This document shows positions 38,047 to 48,258 of a stretch of 64,000 nt of DNA, in pieces. The notes beneath the pieces were generated by a model. That model did not search any database, had not been told where the DNA came from, and saw nothing but the letters and a program-made list of their open reading frames with translations. Within the stretch, counting starts at the first letter, position 1. Every line of letters starts with the position of its first letter. A program made the position numbers and the translations under genes. Source of the stretch: Alteromonas sp. V450 (GTDB lineage Bacteria; Pseudomonadota; Gammaproteobacteria; Enterobacterales; Alteromonadaceae); contig NZ_MODU01000004.1 in the NCBI RefSeq assembly GCF_001885075.1, positions 2,728,001 to 2,792,000 on the forward strand, in the 5' to 3' direction.

Positions 38047-39753
38047 TTATTTGTCCCTCATTTTATTATTTTCGTTTTCATCTTCATTCAACAGCGTATT
38101 GTCAGAAAATTCGTTGAGGGTAGCATTAGCATTATCGTGAAGATGCAATACGCCATCAAAACAATCAGGCAATGGCATGTTGGTAAAATACAGAACGGTA
38201 ACGTCGTATTTTCCCAGGCGTTTTAACAGTCTAATGCGCAAATCTATAGGTATGGCGTCGAAATGCTGATTGATTATAAGCAACTTGGGCTTCGCAATAA
38301 TTGCCGCAGCCAGTTTAAGAAGTAAAAACTCAAGAGGCTGAAGTGGCGCCCCCAATACCGACACCTTGGTTTGCAAACCCTCTGGAAGATTGTCGACCAC
38401 CTTTGTCATTTCAACTTCTTCCAGTGCTGCTCGAATGTCTGCAATAGAAGCGTTGGGATTAGCCAGTTTTAGGTACCGTTCAAGCGACACCTCGATAATA
38501 AGAGATCGGTCTAAAATAGTTACCGCTTGGCGCAACTCATGTGTGTCGTAGTCGTTTAAACTAAACTCTCCAAGCAGTATGTCACCAGATTTAACACGTT
38601 CATATTGTTTAAGCAGACCTACTAACTGTTTCTGTACCCAACTTTTATCACTAGTGACAAAATACTTTGCAGATGGCTCAAATGTAACATCAATATGGCA
38701 ATTGTCGTTGCCGTGATTAAGTCTAACGTCGTTAAAAACAAGCTTTGAGGACGTTGGAATATGTTCAGACGTATTTAACTCTTCTTGCGGCATGGCGAGC
38801 GCACCGCCGAGCTTTTCTGCCGCACCGTATAACTCATAGTACAGCTTGAGATATTGGGTAAAACGGGACAGCCCAAAAAAAACCGCAGACATAACAAGTT
38901 CAGCAGCCACTAATTGACCAATAGATAATTCTCCCTGCACCACCAGCGCGCCACCTATACCCAGTAGCGATGCGCTAGCTACTGCGTAGAGCAATAGGAA
39001 CATTACAACTTGCGAAAAGGTATAATGGAAATGACTTACGTGTTTTTTAACGTAATTACTAATGTACCCTTCTGTGCTTCGACCTGCATACTCTACGTGA
39101 TCTGCAGACTTAAAAAATTCATGAGCAATTGCAATATCATGAAGCCATTTCGCAGAATCATACTTAGCATGAGATAGCTCTATTGCGGTTCGCTTTGCAC
39201 CGCGTCCCCAAATTTTCCATACGGCGTACATTGTTAACAGCAGTACTACGTTAAAAGCAAAAAGGGCTGGGTGATAAAACGACACCAACGTAAAACCCAC
39301 TAACATTTGAAGCACAAGCGCAAAGCCATCTATCATTAAAGACGGCATATTTTTTTGGAAGGTCATTATGTCGAAATAGCGCTGCGTTATGCTTACATTC
39401 TGCCGTCCCTCAAAAAAACTGTGGGGCGCCATAATAGTTTTTAAGCCTAGATCCGCCGTTAATCTTGCGTACACTTTACGCTCGTAAAACTCCATTACGC
39501 GCATTCTAAGTGCGCTAAAAACCCCTGATATAAACAACGTAAGGAATAAGACAACGGCCAGAATAATAACAGCGCGTGTTGAGCCAATATTAGCAATACT
39601 GTTTATCAGCGTTTGAACTGCAATAGGCACTGCCAGTGTCATCAAGCTGATTGCTACTCCGTAGGCTATAGCAACAGAAAAGAAACTAGCCTCTGGTTTT
39701 AAAAGCGAAAACAGTGTTTTGCGCGTTGCTCGTAAGTTAATTGGTTTTCCCAT
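38047..39753 (-). CDS. ABC exporter-like protein with a degenerate nucleotide-binding domain
   Basis: 568 residues. The N-terminal 320 residues form a six-helix type I exporter membrane domain. The following domain has the fold pattern of an ABC ATPase but lacks every catalytic motif: the Walker A site reads VTSDKSWVQKQ (about 366-376) without the GxxGxGKS/T glycines and lysine, the LSGGQ position reads LGAPL (about 467-471), Walker B is LLIINQ (Asp and Glu replaced by Asn and Gln, about 491-496), and the switch His is Asn (TNMP). It is first in the operon with HlyD and TolC genes. It may be a pseudo-ATPase scaffold or need another ATPase; ordinary transport by it is unlikely. The frame is intact. 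Confidence 0.82.
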   Translation of the reverse strand: MGKPINLRATRKTLFSLLKPEASFFSVAIAYGVAISLMTLAVPIAVQTLINSIANIGSTRAVIILAVVLFLTLFISGVFSALRMRVMEFYERKVYARLTADLGLKTIMAPHSFFEGRQNVSITQRYFDIMTFQKNMPSLMIDGFALVLQMLVGFTLVSFYHPALFAFNVVLLLTMYAVWKIWGRGAKRTAIELSHAKYDSAKWLHDIAIAHEFFKSADHVEYAGRSTEGYISNYVKKHVSHFHYTFSQVVMFLLLYAVASASLLGIGGALVVQGELSIGQLVAAELVMSAVFFGLSRFTQYLKLYYELYGAAEKLGGALAMPQEELNTSEHIPTSSKLVFNDVRLNHGNDNCHIDVTFEPSAKYFVTSDKSWVQKQLVGLLKQYERVKSGDILLGEFSLNDYDTHELRQAVTILDRSLIIEVSLERYLKLANPNASIADIRAALEEVEMTKVVDNLPEGLQTKVSVLGAPLQPLEFLLLKLAAAIIAKPKLLIINQHFDAIPIDLRIRLLKRLGKYDVTVLYFTNMPLPDCFDGVLHLHDNANATLNEFSDNTLLNEDENENNKMRDK

Positions 39754-39913
39754 ATTTATATCTTCAATAATACCACTGGCTATAATGTGAAAGTGTAATT
39801 AAAACACCTATAAGATTAAATCTGTTATATTCTTAATAGTTCATCGAAAATAATTGCGTTAAGCGCACCAAATTCGGTTGTATGTTTAACGGTGACTTTT
39901 ACATAAACGCCAA

Positions 39914-40807
39914 ATGCATCATTTAAACTATCATCATTTATATTATTTTTACTTAGTTGCACGCGAAGGTAGCATTGCCAAAGCCGCACAACTTCTTCAC
40001 GTTACTCCTCAAACAGTAAGCGGGCAACTGAGTACATTTGAAAATCAGCTTGGCTACCTGTTGTTCGACAGAATAAACAAGCGCCTTTACCTGAATACAA
40101 AAGGAAAAATGTGCTATCAGTATGCCAGTGAAATATTTCACAAGGGTAACCAACTCGCTGAAATTCTGAATAATAGAGACGAAGTTAGTACGAAAGAATT
40201 TGTAATTGGTATTACAAATGGTATCCCAAAAGTGCTGTTTTATGATTTTGTACACGAAACAATGCGACGTTTTGACAATGTAAAATACGTAATTAGAGAG
40301 GACAGCTTTGACGGCCTGTTAAAAGAATTAGCAATCAATGCGATAGACTTTATAGTGGCTGATAGAGGTGTTGCTCCTGGTACACAAATTAATGCTAATA
40401 GCTATTTTCTAGGCGAAAGCTCTTTAAGCTTTTTCGCGAAACATCCTCTCTCGGAGCACCAACACTTTCCTGAATGTTTGAATGCAATGCCTTTACTTAT
40501 GCAAGGCAGCGCCTCTGGTATTCGACATTCACTAACAAGTTGGCTTGAAACAGAACAACTTTACCCAAAAACAGTCGCCGAATTTGACGATACTGCACTG
40601 CTCAAACTTTTTGGAAGCGAAAATTTTGGTGTATTTTGTGCGCCATCTGCCATCTCCAATCATGTTGAGGAACAATACGGCGTTCACTGCATAGGTAACG
40701 CTAGTACATTGAAGGAACGATACTATGCAATTACAGGGAAAAGCCGAGCTGACTACACAATCTGTGAAGCAATTGTGGGAGCAGCTCGGCAGATTTTAGA
40801 CCCGTAA
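39914..40807 (+). CDS. LysR-family regulator, NhaR-like
   Basis: 297 residues. N-terminal winged HTH with HHLYYFYLVAREGSIAKAAQLLHVTPQTVSGQLSTFE, very close to the NhaR-type LysR subgroup, then a periplasmic-binding-protein-like effector domain. It is divergent from the ABC/HlyD/TolC operon with 160 bases between, the classical LysR arrangement, so it probably controls that operon and itself. A spaced inverted repeat (TAAGA/TTCTTA around 39810) could be its operator. The ligand is unknown. Confidence 0.88.
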   Translation: MHHLNYHHLYYFYLVAREGSIAKAAQLLHVTPQTVSGQLSTFENQLGYLLFDRINKRLYLNTKGKMCYQYASEIFHKGNQLAEILNNRDEVSTKEFVIGITNGIPKVLFYDFVHETMRRFDNVKYVIREDSFDGLLKELAINAIDFIVADRGVAPGTQINANSYFLGESSLSFFAKHPLSEHQHFPECLNAMPLLMQGSASGIRHSLTSWLETEQLYPKTVAEFDDTALLKLFGSENFGVFCAPSAISNHVEEQYGVHCIGNASTLKERYYAITGKSRADYTICEAIVGAARQILDP

Positions 40808-40813
40808 ACGACA

Positions 40814-41494
40814 TTAAGCTGCCGCGTTATCTCCTTCGCTACATGCGTAAAAATCACTGAGTAATATTTTTTCTAGTGCGTACTTCAACGCTTGGTTTAT
40901 TGGCATTAACTTTTCACCAAGCTCATAGTCTAGCTGCGCAATTCTCTGCCGGCCTTCGTCTATCATTGGTGGCTTACACGCACTTTTTTCATTTTCACTG
41001 TTGGCTGCTAAATAGCGGTTGTTATTTTCCACTGTCATTGTAGTGTGTGATAGTGCCTGAGTGGCAATTAGTGCTGCGGCGTATTTTTCTGGAACTGACG
41101 TTTTTATGGGCTTGCACACCGACAATGTAGCGCTGCCCGATTTCGTTTTAAAACCTGCTGCGCCGAACATTCTACAAATGCCAGGTCGGTACTCATACAT
41201 TCCACAGTAACCCTGATCACCACTTAGGCTTGTTTGCCTATATTGAAGGCAAACGGCAGCGGTTTCTGAATTGTTCAGATCATCATATATTTTTAATGCT
41301 TGCCCTGTTTCTAGTAAATGAAGTGCATAGGGTAATAACTCTAGTGGTGACACTTCTATGTCTGGGTTATTACAACATGCACCACACTTTTCGATACAAG
41401 TTAACCCTTGTTTAGACTGAAAAGTATTAAACTCTTTGGATAGTATTTGGTAAACGTCCATCACTTTATTGGAAAGTTCACGCAGCCTGATCAT
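40814..41494 (-). CDS. YkgJ-family cysteine-cluster protein
   Basis: 226 residues. Cysteines CIEKCGACC near residues 34-42, then C-x-M-Y-EYRPGICRMFG (the conserved YRPxxCR block) and a later C, the metal-binding cysteine set of the YkgJ/DUF putative zinc- or iron-cluster family. Role uncertain; family members are of unknown function. The ATG at 41494 is chosen since GGAG lies eight bases upstream; the TTG at 41515 is unlikely. The C-terminal stop is six bases from the stop of the LysR gene. Confidence 0.8.
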   Translation of the reverse strand: MIRLRELSNKVMDVYQILSKEFNTFQSKQGLTCIEKCGACCNNPDIEVSPLELLPYALHLLETGQALKIYDDLNNSETAAVCLQYRQTSLSGDQGYCGMYEYRPGICRMFGAAGFKTKSGSATLSVCKPIKTSVPEKYAAALIATQALSHTTMTVENNNRYLAANSENEKSACKPPMIDEGRQRIAQLDYELGEKLMPINQALKYALEKILLSDFYACSEGDNAAA

Positions 41495-41531
41495 ACTGAC
41501 TCCGCTAAAAAGCAAACTAACTACAAAATTT

Positions 41532-41566
41532 GCTCATGCTAACGTTTGGGGTTTTAAAGCATGAGC
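41532..41566. other. Perfect 9-bp inverted repeat upstream of the cysteine-cluster gene
   Basis: GCTCATGCT (41532-41540) and AGCATGAGC (41558-41566) with a 17-base spacer, about 40 bases upstream of the YkgJ-like start. It could be an operator or an mRNA hairpin. The rest of the gap 41495-41798 has no other supported feature. Confidence 0.35.
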
Positions 41567-41798
41567 ACCCTTTTTCGTGATTTATTAGTGAAATAAAACA
41601 CTCATTAAAAACTTGCTATTTATTTTCGGTTTTTAATGACTAAAGCATGCTTCTTCCCTGCCTAGGTAAGAGATAAGCGTGGTGCTTAACGGCAGAGGTT
41701 GAATTGTTGCGTAGTGTATTTTGTTTTAAAAAAATGAAAAGCGTTTTCGCACGTTTGGGGGCGAAATGAAACATTTCTGTCCCCCTATTAGGCAGGTA

Positions 41799-43007
41799 TT
41801 ATAGAAGCTTAGACAATATTGCTTTTACCTGCTTTACGTTCACGGAAAAGTTGAGGTTGGCATTCCAACTTTGCTTTTCATCGTGGATGGCCTTTCCTAC
41901 GTACATTTTGTACTGCAAGTCAAAAAGCTCAGATAGCGCAGCATAACTCGTTACGCCTTGATCAAACTCATGGTGTAATAACTCGATAACTTTTGTATTT
42001 TCTCGACAAAACAAAATATTAGTTAATCCGGCACCGTGCGCCCCCATAACAACGTCTGCATCATGAAATAGCTGCGCTTGCTCTATAAGGCTATAATCCT
42101 CGTTGGCTACAATAGTAAAGCCAAACGAGCGTAACATTTCCACTAACGCGTCTTCGTTCACAATACGCCTCATGCTTGCCTTACTGCGCGAAATATAAAT
42201 GCGTTTTGCGGTAGTAACCGTTTGAGTCATTGGCTTCAAAAACTTGGCGCTGAAGTCTTTATAAAATGTTCTTACGTAGGGCGAGATAGTCACATTCGAC
42301 TGAGAAAGGCGCGAAGAAAATATGACTTCTGAAAAAGCAGTTACTCTTCTTATATTTATTAAGTTTTCTTGGCGAATGCCAAACAATTCAAGTGACGACA
42401 TAACGAACGCGGGAAGTTTATGGTCGACCACTATTTTTAACGATGACGGCTGCGCTAATAAATTTTTAAATACGCCTAGTTTTGGCAAACACTCTACCAT
42501 CCAGTGGTAGTAGTTCCGCTGCAGCGCCGATGATAACTTTATGACTCGCTTACTAGAAAACTGTAGCTCTGTGGGTAACGTTTTTAATTCTTTTTTACCC
42601 AAAGCAATGGATGCCCATTCATTTTTGTCTTCAACATCATTAATCATCTTGTTTTTGAAAACTTTTGGCCCTAACACCGTTTCTTTTGGAATGATGCCGT
42701 CAAAGTTTGAAGCAAACATGCTAATTGGAAAAATAATTCCGCCTGTCATTCTGTATATCTTTAAGGTGTTGTCGTACTTTTTAGCAACACCGTCAGATTC
42801 TGTATATTTTTTACGGGTTAGAAATTTTGTTGTTTGCTCAGCCCAGTGTTGTTTAACGGCGCTATATGCATCAACACCATCGTCGATAAAAGCATCAACA
42901 TGTTCAAAAAAGGTAATGTCATGTGTAGGGGTAATTTCTTCTATTAACCTTAGTCGCACCACATCCTGTTCCTCTGCAACGCGCAGATTGAAACTAAAGT
43001 CGTTCAC
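41799..43007 (-). CDS. GT61-family glycosyltransferase
   Basis: 402 residues. The C-terminal half shows the DUF563/GT61 pattern: IYISRSKASMRRIVNEDALV, then DADVVMGAHGAGLTNILFC and VIELLH. GT61 enzymes add sugars such as xylose or GlcNAc from nucleotide sugars to glycan chains. Last gene of the polysaccharide locus on this strand, about 100 bases after ugd. The upstream gap contains a GGGGTC/GACCCC hairpin. Confidence 0.86.
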   Translation of the reverse strand: MNDFSFNLRVAEEQDVVRLRLIEEITPTHDITFFEHVDAFIDDGVDAYSAVKQHWAEQTTKFLTRKKYTESDGVAKKYDNTLKIYRMTGGIIFPISMFASNFDGIIPKETVLGPKVFKNKMINDVEDKNEWASIALGKKELKTLPTELQFSSKRVIKLSSALQRNYYHWMVECLPKLGVFKNLLAQPSSLKIVVDHKLPAFVMSSLELFGIRQENLINIRRVTAFSEVIFSSRLSQSNVTISPYVRTFYKDFSAKFLKPMTQTVTTAKRIYISRSKASMRRIVNEDALVEMLRSFGFTIVANEDYSLIEQAQLFHDADVVMGAHGAGLTNILFCRENTKVIELLHHEFDQGVTSYAALSELFDLQYKMYVGKAIHDEKQSWNANLNFSVNVKQVKAILSKLL

Positions 43008-43042
43008 AGTGTTTCCTTGTATATTTTTTAGCTGGAGGTTTT

Positions 43043-43058
43043 GGGGTCAACAGACCCC
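43043..43058 (-). other. GC hairpin ahead of the GT61 gene
   Basis: Perfect 6-bp stem GGGGTC/GACCCC with an AACA loop, 36 bases upstream of the GT61 start. No T-run follows on either strand, so a full terminator is unlikely; it may affect translation or mRNA ends. Confidence 0.3.
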
Positions 43059-43111
43059 GGTAACTGAAATGGAAATTTTTGAGCTTAAGATGTTGCTTAA
43101 ATCAACACTTT

Positions 43112-44299
43112 TTAGTCGGCGTTGAATAAATCACGGCTGTACACTTTTTCAAGAACATCTTCTACATCTTGCGTTACGCGGTTAGCCACAATAACATCGG
43201 AAATTGCTTTGAATTCTTCTAAGTCATTCACCACACGTGAATTGAAAAAATCAGGCTCTGTAAGTACGGGTTCATATACAACAACCTCAATGCCCTTGGC
43301 CTTTATGCGTTTCATAATGCCTTGAATAGCGCTTGCTCTAAAGTTATCCGAGCCCGATTTCATTATAAGACGGTAAATACCTACAACCTTGGGATTGCGA
43401 CTTACTATCGAATCAGCAATAAAATCTTTGCGGGTGCGGTTGGCATCTACAATTGCTTGTATCATGTTATTTGGCACTTCGCTGTAATTAGCAAGCAGCT
43501 GTTTTGTGTCTTTAGGTAAGCAATATCCACCATAGCCGAAGCTTGGGTTGTTGTAATGGTTACCAATGCGGGGATCTAAACCCACGCCTTCAATAATTTG
43601 CTTGGTATCTAAACCGTTTCTCTCGGCATAACTATCTAATTCATTGAAGTAAGCAACGCGCATTGCCAGATAGGTGTTAGCAAATAATTTTATCGCTTCC
43701 GCTTCTGTACTATCTGTAAATAGCACATCTATATTTTGTTTAATTGCGCCCTGTTGTAGCAAAGCGGCAAAAATCTCTGCACGTTCACTTTGCTCACCAA
43801 TAACTATTCGGCTTGGGTACAAATTGTCATACAGTGCCTTACCTTCGCGCAAAAACTCTGGAGAAAATATAATATTGTTAGAACCAAAGCGCGCCTTAGC
43901 ATCTTTTGTAAATCCTACGGGTACCGTAGATTTTATAATCATAACGGCGTTGGGATTTACGCTCATAACTGACTTAATAACGGCTTCAACGCTGCCAGTG
44001 TTAAAGTAATTGGTTTGAGGGTCGTAATCGGTGGGCGTTGCAATAACTACGTAATCAGCATCTGCGTATGCTTCTTGTGCGCTTAACGTTGCTGTTAAGT
44101 TCAGGTTTTTTGTAGTTAGATATTCTGATATTTCTTTGTCTTCAATTGGCGACTTTTTAGTATTTAACAGCGCTACTTTTTCTTCAACCAAGTCTACTGC
44201 TTTCACTTCATTGTGTTGTGCTAACAAAACTGCATTCGACAAGCCAACATAGCCTGTTCCAGCTACTGCTATTTTGTAGTTTCGCAACAAACCTTCCAT
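43112..44299 (-). CDS. ugd: UDP-glucose 6-dehydrogenase-type nucleotide-sugar dehydrogenase
   Basis: 395 residues. NAD-binding GTGYVG at 14-19, the family motif [11 protein letters not shown] at about 146-156, and the catalytic-cysteine block [10 protein letters not shown] with Cys260. The best match in motif spacing is UDP-glucose dehydrogenase, giving UDP-glucuronate for the polysaccharide; UDP-GlcNAc or GDP-mannose dehydrogenases are closely related and cannot be excluded. GGAGAG stands eight bases before the ATG. Confidence 0.87.
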   Translation of the reverse strand: MEGLLRNYKIAVAGTGYVGLSNAVLLAQHNEVKAVDLVEEKVALLNTKKSPIEDKEISEYLTTKNLNLTATLSAQEAYADADYVVIATPTDYDPQTNYFNTGSVEAVIKSVMSVNPNAVMIIKSTVPVGFTKDAKARFGSNNIIFSPEFLREGKALYDNLYPSRIVIGEQSERAEIFAALLQQGAIKQNIDVLFTDSTEAEAIKLFANTYLAMRVAYFNELDSYAERNGLDTKQIIEGVGLDPRIGNHYNNPSFGYGGYCLPKDTKQLLANYSEVPNNMIQAIVDANRTRKDFIADSIVSRNPKVVGIYRLIMKSGSDNFRASAIQGIMKRIKAKGIEVVVYEPVLTEPDFFNSRVVNDLEEFKAISDVIVANRVTQDVEDVLEKVYSRDLFNAD

Positions 44300-44430
44300 T
44301 TTATTCTCTCCGCAAATTTAAAATCGCACTGCTTTACGCGCAGCCGTTTCACGCTTTACCCAAAAACCACTTGTTATACATATCTTATACCTTACTACCA
44401 CGTTTAAACGCACACTAGTATCGATATTAG

Positions 44431-46170
44431 CTAAAATTCACTTTGTTCTTTTATGGCGAAGTTTTCACGCCTGAGCGTCAAGTTTTCGCTATAACATGGG
44501 TCACGTTCAATAATATGTTTCCATGTGGTTTGCAAATACTGCAGTTCTCTGTGAAAACGTGCAGCCTTTTCTGGTGTTAAATCACTGCCTCTGCTTACTG
44601 ACTCATGATGAAACAGTTCAGCTTCTGCACAGTACACGTTTCTAACACCGAGCGCGGCTACTTTTAAACACAAATCCACATCGTTAAATGCTACGGCCAA
44701 GTCTACCTCATTTAGGCCTTTAACTGCTTCAAAATGTGAACGTTTTACTAACAAACATGCAGCAGTTACTGCGCTGTAGTTGCTGCTTGCAGCTAGCCTA
44801 TGCAAATAGCCAGAATGCTCTCTTGGAAAGTACTTATGGGCATGCCCGGCTCCTCCACCATACCCAACCACCACGCCAGCGTGCTGCACTCTTTCATCTG
44901 AATAAAGTAGCTTTGCACCAACGCAGCCAATGTCTTCACGCACAGCGTGCCCTACCATATACCGCAACCATGAAGGTTCTATTACTTCAATATCGTTGTT
45001 AACTAAGCCTACTATTTCTCCCTGCGCTTTTCTAACGCCAAAGTTGTTAATAGCAGAATAGTTAAATGGCCCAGGGTATCGAAGAACACGTACATTACGC
45101 TGTTCTTTGAGCGACTCAAAATACTGAAGGCTTTCGGGTTCGTCTGAGCCATTATCGATAAGTAAAATTTCATACCGAGAATACAGCGTTTTTTGTTGAA
45201 TACTTTCAATGCATGCCTTTACCAACTGCCAAGCGTTCTTGGTAGGAATGATAAGCGACACTAAAGGCTCTTCAGAAAGCGGCCATTGTACTTGATTCAC
45301 ATTGCGCTTTTTGTTTACTTTTACCGCAGCGCCAGTAGCACTAGAAACGAGGTTTGCTATTGATGCTAAGTGCCGGTTGGTATTGAAGTATGCGAACAGA
45401 TCTTCATGCAGAAGGGTTCTAGATATATGCCCTGGCGTAGCGACATGTTTATTAAGCCACATATGGGTAACAAGCTGCGCAATAGTACTTATATGGGTGC
45501 GTTTTAAACTGCTACACAACCGGTCAATAAGTGTATTTTTAATGGCTACACCAGTTTTTACGTACCCTGTAGAAAACTGAAGTTCAGGATTCCAGTCTGG
45601 AAAAAACGACGGCTCTACTCGCTTTCCTGAACCGTCTTTGTAATCGGTATCGCAATAAGCCATGTCATATTGCTCAAGCGCCTTTTCAATTTCAACACCG
45701 ATATAGGGGCTAACTTCATCTCCGCCGTTTATAAGCAATAGAGAGGATGTTTTCAAAACCGTTTCTATCGCACTGTCTAAAGAATTATAAAATAGCGTAG
45801 ACGAGTATTTCGTCATTAAAGGTACTCTAGAGGGCAGTTCTATTACCTTCACACAATGAATATTGGGGACATTATTTAGGCTATTCAGCGTTTTTTCTAA
45901 GTTTCGGGCGCCAAACACAATGGCCGTTATAGACTGTTGATATACAACGCTAGGGTACAGCTGCTTTAGCAAAGATGTTTGGTGTACCAAGTATTTGCGG
46001 TACATCATGAGGTGCTTTTTTTTGCTTGGCCGACCATAAAATAAGCCTGACCGATGCAAAGAATGACTATAAAACTCAACAAGTGTAGTGTTCTGTTTTA
46101 ATCTGCTTTTAAGCTGTTTAGGCATAAGCCCAATCAACTGCTTTACCGCAAGCATTACGTACTTGTTCAT
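44431..46170 (-). CDS. GT2 glycosyltransferase with N-terminal extension
   Basis: 579 residues. About 300 residues of poorly known N-terminal sequence are followed by a GT-A domain of family 2: SLIIPTKNAWQLVKACIESI, LLIDNGSDEP, and the metal-binding NNDIEV, ending with FNDVDLCLKVAALG. This is the pattern of rhamnosyl/galactosyl-transferases in O-antigen and rhamnan clusters. It is preceded on this strand by the rfbB terminator, so it may have its own promoter. Confidence 0.85.
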   Translation of the reverse strand: MNKYVMLAVKQLIGLMPKQLKSRLKQNTTLVEFYSHSLHRSGLFYGRPSKKKHLMMYRKYLVHQTSLLKQLYPSVVYQQSITAIVFGARNLEKTLNSLNNVPNIHCVKVIELPSRVPLMTKYSSTLFYNSLDSAIETVLKTSSLLLINGGDEVSPYIGVEIEKALEQYDMAYCDTDYKDGSGKRVEPSFFPDWNPELQFSTGYVKTGVAIKNTLIDRLCSSLKRTHISTIAQLVTHMWLNKHVATPGHISRTLLHEDLFAYFNTNRHLASIANLVSSATGAAVKVNKKRNVNQVQWPLSEEPLVSLIIPTKNAWQLVKACIESIQQKTLYSRYEILLIDNGSDEPESLQYFESLKEQRNVRVLRYPGPFNYSAINNFGVRKAQGEIVGLVNNDIEVIEPSWLRYMVGHAVREDIGCVGAKLLYSDERVQHAGVVVGYGGGAGHAHKYFPREHSGYLHRLAASSNYSAVTAACLLVKRSHFEAVKGLNEVDLAVAFNDVDLCLKVAALGVRNVYCAEAELFHHESVSRGSDLTPEKAARFHRELQYLQTTWKHIIERDPCYSENLTLRRENFAIKEQSEF

Positions 46171-46198
46171 ATAGCCAAATAATTCCTTTATAAAACAA

Positions 46199-46220
46199 AA
46201 AGCCGCTGTGCAGCGGCTTT
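46199..46220 (-). terminator. Rho-independent terminator after rfbB
   Basis: Perfect 9-bp stem AAAGCCGCT/AGCGGCTTT, loop GTGC; on the minus strand it is followed by TTTTTGTTTT. It lies 26 bases after the rfbB stop and separates the rhamnose genes from the GT2-ugd-GT61 genes. Confidence 0.9.
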
Positions 46221-46246
46221 GTAATAATACAACGTATGCAGTGTAG

Positions 46247-47329
46247 TTAGCTACCCTTACCTAAGCGCTCACCTTGATAGCTGCCATCTAACACAGCTTT
46301 CCACCACGCTTCGTTGGTTAAATACCATTGCACTGTTTTACGGATCCCGCTTTCAAATGTTTCTTGGGGGGTCCAACCAAGCTCACGCTGAATTTTTCCT
46401 GCGTCAATGGCATATCGCATGTCGTGACCCGGACGGTCTTGCACGTAGGTTATTTGGTCAGCATATTTCGTTTCTTTTGGCTTCACGTCATCCAAAATAG
46501 CACAAATAGTTTGAACAACTTCTATGTTTTGCTTTTCGTTATGACCACCAATGTTGTACGTTTCGCCTATTTTCCCCTCAAGCGCAACAAGAACCAGCGC
46601 ACGGGCGTGATCTTCTACATACAGCCAATCGCGTATTTGATTGCCCTTGCCGTATACCGGTAGTGGCTTACCTGCCAGCGCGTTTAAAATAACGAGCGGG
46701 ATCAGCTTTTCAGGGAAATGGTATGGCCCATAGTTGTTTGAACAGTTAGTGACAAGCGTTGGCAGCTTATAAGTACGCAGCCATGCACGTACTAGCTGAT
46801 CGGAACTTGCTTTACTTGCTGAATAAGGCGAGCTTGGCGCATACGGCGTAGTTTCTGTGAACAGGGGTAGCGTTGTGCCATCTTCAACGTCGTCGGGGTG
46901 TGGTAAATCACCATAAACCTCGTCAGTAGAGATATGATGAAACTTAAAGCCCGCTTTTTTATCATTATCAAGCGCTGACCAATACGCTCTTGCTTGTTCA
47001 AGTAAGGTGTAAGTACCCACTACGTTTGTTTGTATGAACTCACCAGGGCCATCAATAGAACGGTCTACGTGAGACTCCGCTGCTAAGTGCATAATAATAT
47101 CGGGCTGATGCGTATTAAGCACACGTTTGATTTCTTCACCATCGCAAATATCAACGTGTTCAAAGCTATATCGCTCGTTGCTAGAAACCGACGTTAACGA
47201 CTCTAAATTGCCCGCATAAGTAAGCTTATCGACGTTTACCACGGTATGGTGCGTGTCGTTTATCAAGTGACGAACCACTGCAGAGCCAATAAAACCCGCT
47301 CCACCAGTAACTAAAATTGTTTTGCTCAT
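46247..47329 (-). CDS. rfbB: dTDP-glucose 4,6-dehydratase
   Basis: Second enzyme of dTDP-L-rhamnose synthesis, converting dTDP-glucose to the 4-keto-6-deoxy sugar. 360 residues: NAD loop GGAGFIG at 9-15, catalytic TDE at 135-137, and YSASK at 169-173. [12 protein letters not shown] and the C-terminal substrate segment agree with the RmlB family. Last of the rfbA-C-D-B set and followed by a strong terminator. Confidence 0.97.
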   Translation of the reverse strand: MSKTILVTGGAGFIGSAVVRHLINDTHHTVVNVDKLTYAGNLESLTSVSSNERYSFEHVDICDGEEIKRVLNTHQPDIIMHLAAESHVDRSIDGPGEFIQTNVVGTYTLLEQARAYWSALDNDKKAGFKFHHISTDEVYGDLPHPDDVEDGTTLPLFTETTPYAPSSPYSASKASSDQLVRAWLRTYKLPTLVTNCSNNYGPYHFPEKLIPLVILNALAGKPLPVYGKGNQIRDWLYVEDHARALVLVALEGKIGETYNIGGHNEKQNIEVVQTICAILDDVKPKETKYADQITYVQDRPGHDMRYAIDAGKIQRELGWTPQETFESGIRKTVQWYLTNEAWWKAVLDGSYQGERLGKGS

Positions 47330-47367
47330 TTTCTTTTTACCAAAAAATTTAATTCTGTTTTTGCCAC

Positions 47368-48237
47368 TTACGCTTTAAGCTCTTCAAGCATACTGTCTAA
47401 CTGCTTACGCCAGTGTGTTGGTTGGCAAGACGCAAAAGCCTTACGCGCTGTTTGCTTGTCTAGCACGCTATAATGAGGCCGCTTCGCTGGCGTTGGGTAT
47501 TGGCTAGATGGAATAGGTAGTACGGGTATTACTTTATCTAGTAACTCTTTCTCAACGCCTAGCTCTTGAATTGCTAACGCAAAATCGTACCAACTTGCTA
47601 CACCTTCATCTGTCCAGTGATAAACGCCGACGGTTTTATTAACCGCAGCGCATAAGCATACTTCAGCTAACCCCTTCGCCCATGTAGGTGTTCCAACCTG
47701 GTCGTCTATAACAGTAAGCTGAGGTTTATCGGCCATTAAGCGAAGCATGGTTTTTACGAAGTTATTACCGTGTGATGAATACACCCAAGCAGTGCGAATA
47801 AGGCAGCTGGCTTCGGGTAATATTTCAAGTAGCGCTTTCTCGCCTTCAGCTTTAGACCTGCCGTAGGCACCTTGCGGCTCTATAGGGTCGTCAGTTAGGT
47901 AAGGAGAACCTTTATGACCGTTAAATACATAGTCGGTAGACACATGTACCAAAAATGCACCGTTAGCTTTGCAAAATGCTGCTAGGTTTTTAACCGCCAG
48001 CGCATTAACAGCATTGCACGCTTCGGTGTCTTCCTCAGCCTTATCGACAGCGGTATACGCCGATGCATTTATTACTACCTCTAAAGATAAGGGCGATAGC
48101 TTTTCTTCAACACTAGCAGTGCTAGTAATATCTATATCCTCACGCCCAAAATACGTAACATTATGCTTGGTGGTTTTAAGCTCTCGAGAAAGCTCAAACG
48201 CTAGCTGGCCAGATTTGCCTATTATTGCAATATTCAT
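47368..48237 (-). CDS. rfbD: dTDP-4-dehydrorhamnose reductase
   Basis: Final step to dTDP-L-rhamnose. 289 residues: nucleotide-binding GKSGQLA at 7-13, VSTDYVFNG near 99-107 and YGRSK at 125-129. Typical RmlD length and motif order. Between rfbC and rfbB in one transcript. Confidence 0.96.
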   Translation of the reverse strand: MNIAIIGKSGQLAFELSRELKTTKHNVTYFGREDIDITSTASVEEKLSPLSLEVVINASAYTAVDKAEEDTEACNAVNALAVKNLAAFCKANGAFLVHVSTDYVFNGHKGSPYLTDDPIEPQGAYGRSKAEGEKALLEILPEASCLIRTAWVYSSHGNNFVKTMLRLMADKPQLTVIDDQVGTPTWAKGLAEVCLCAAVNKTVGVYHWTDEGVASWYDFALAIQELGVEKELLDKVIPVLPIPSSQYPTPAKRPHYSVLDKQTARKAFASCQPTHWRKQLDSMLEELKA

Positions 48238-48258
48238 TAATCGCGAAACCCAGTAACA

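Noticed and set aside
43043..43058. Terminator between ugd and the GT61 gene
   Set aside because: The stem is perfect but no T-run follows on either strand; listed only as a hairpin.
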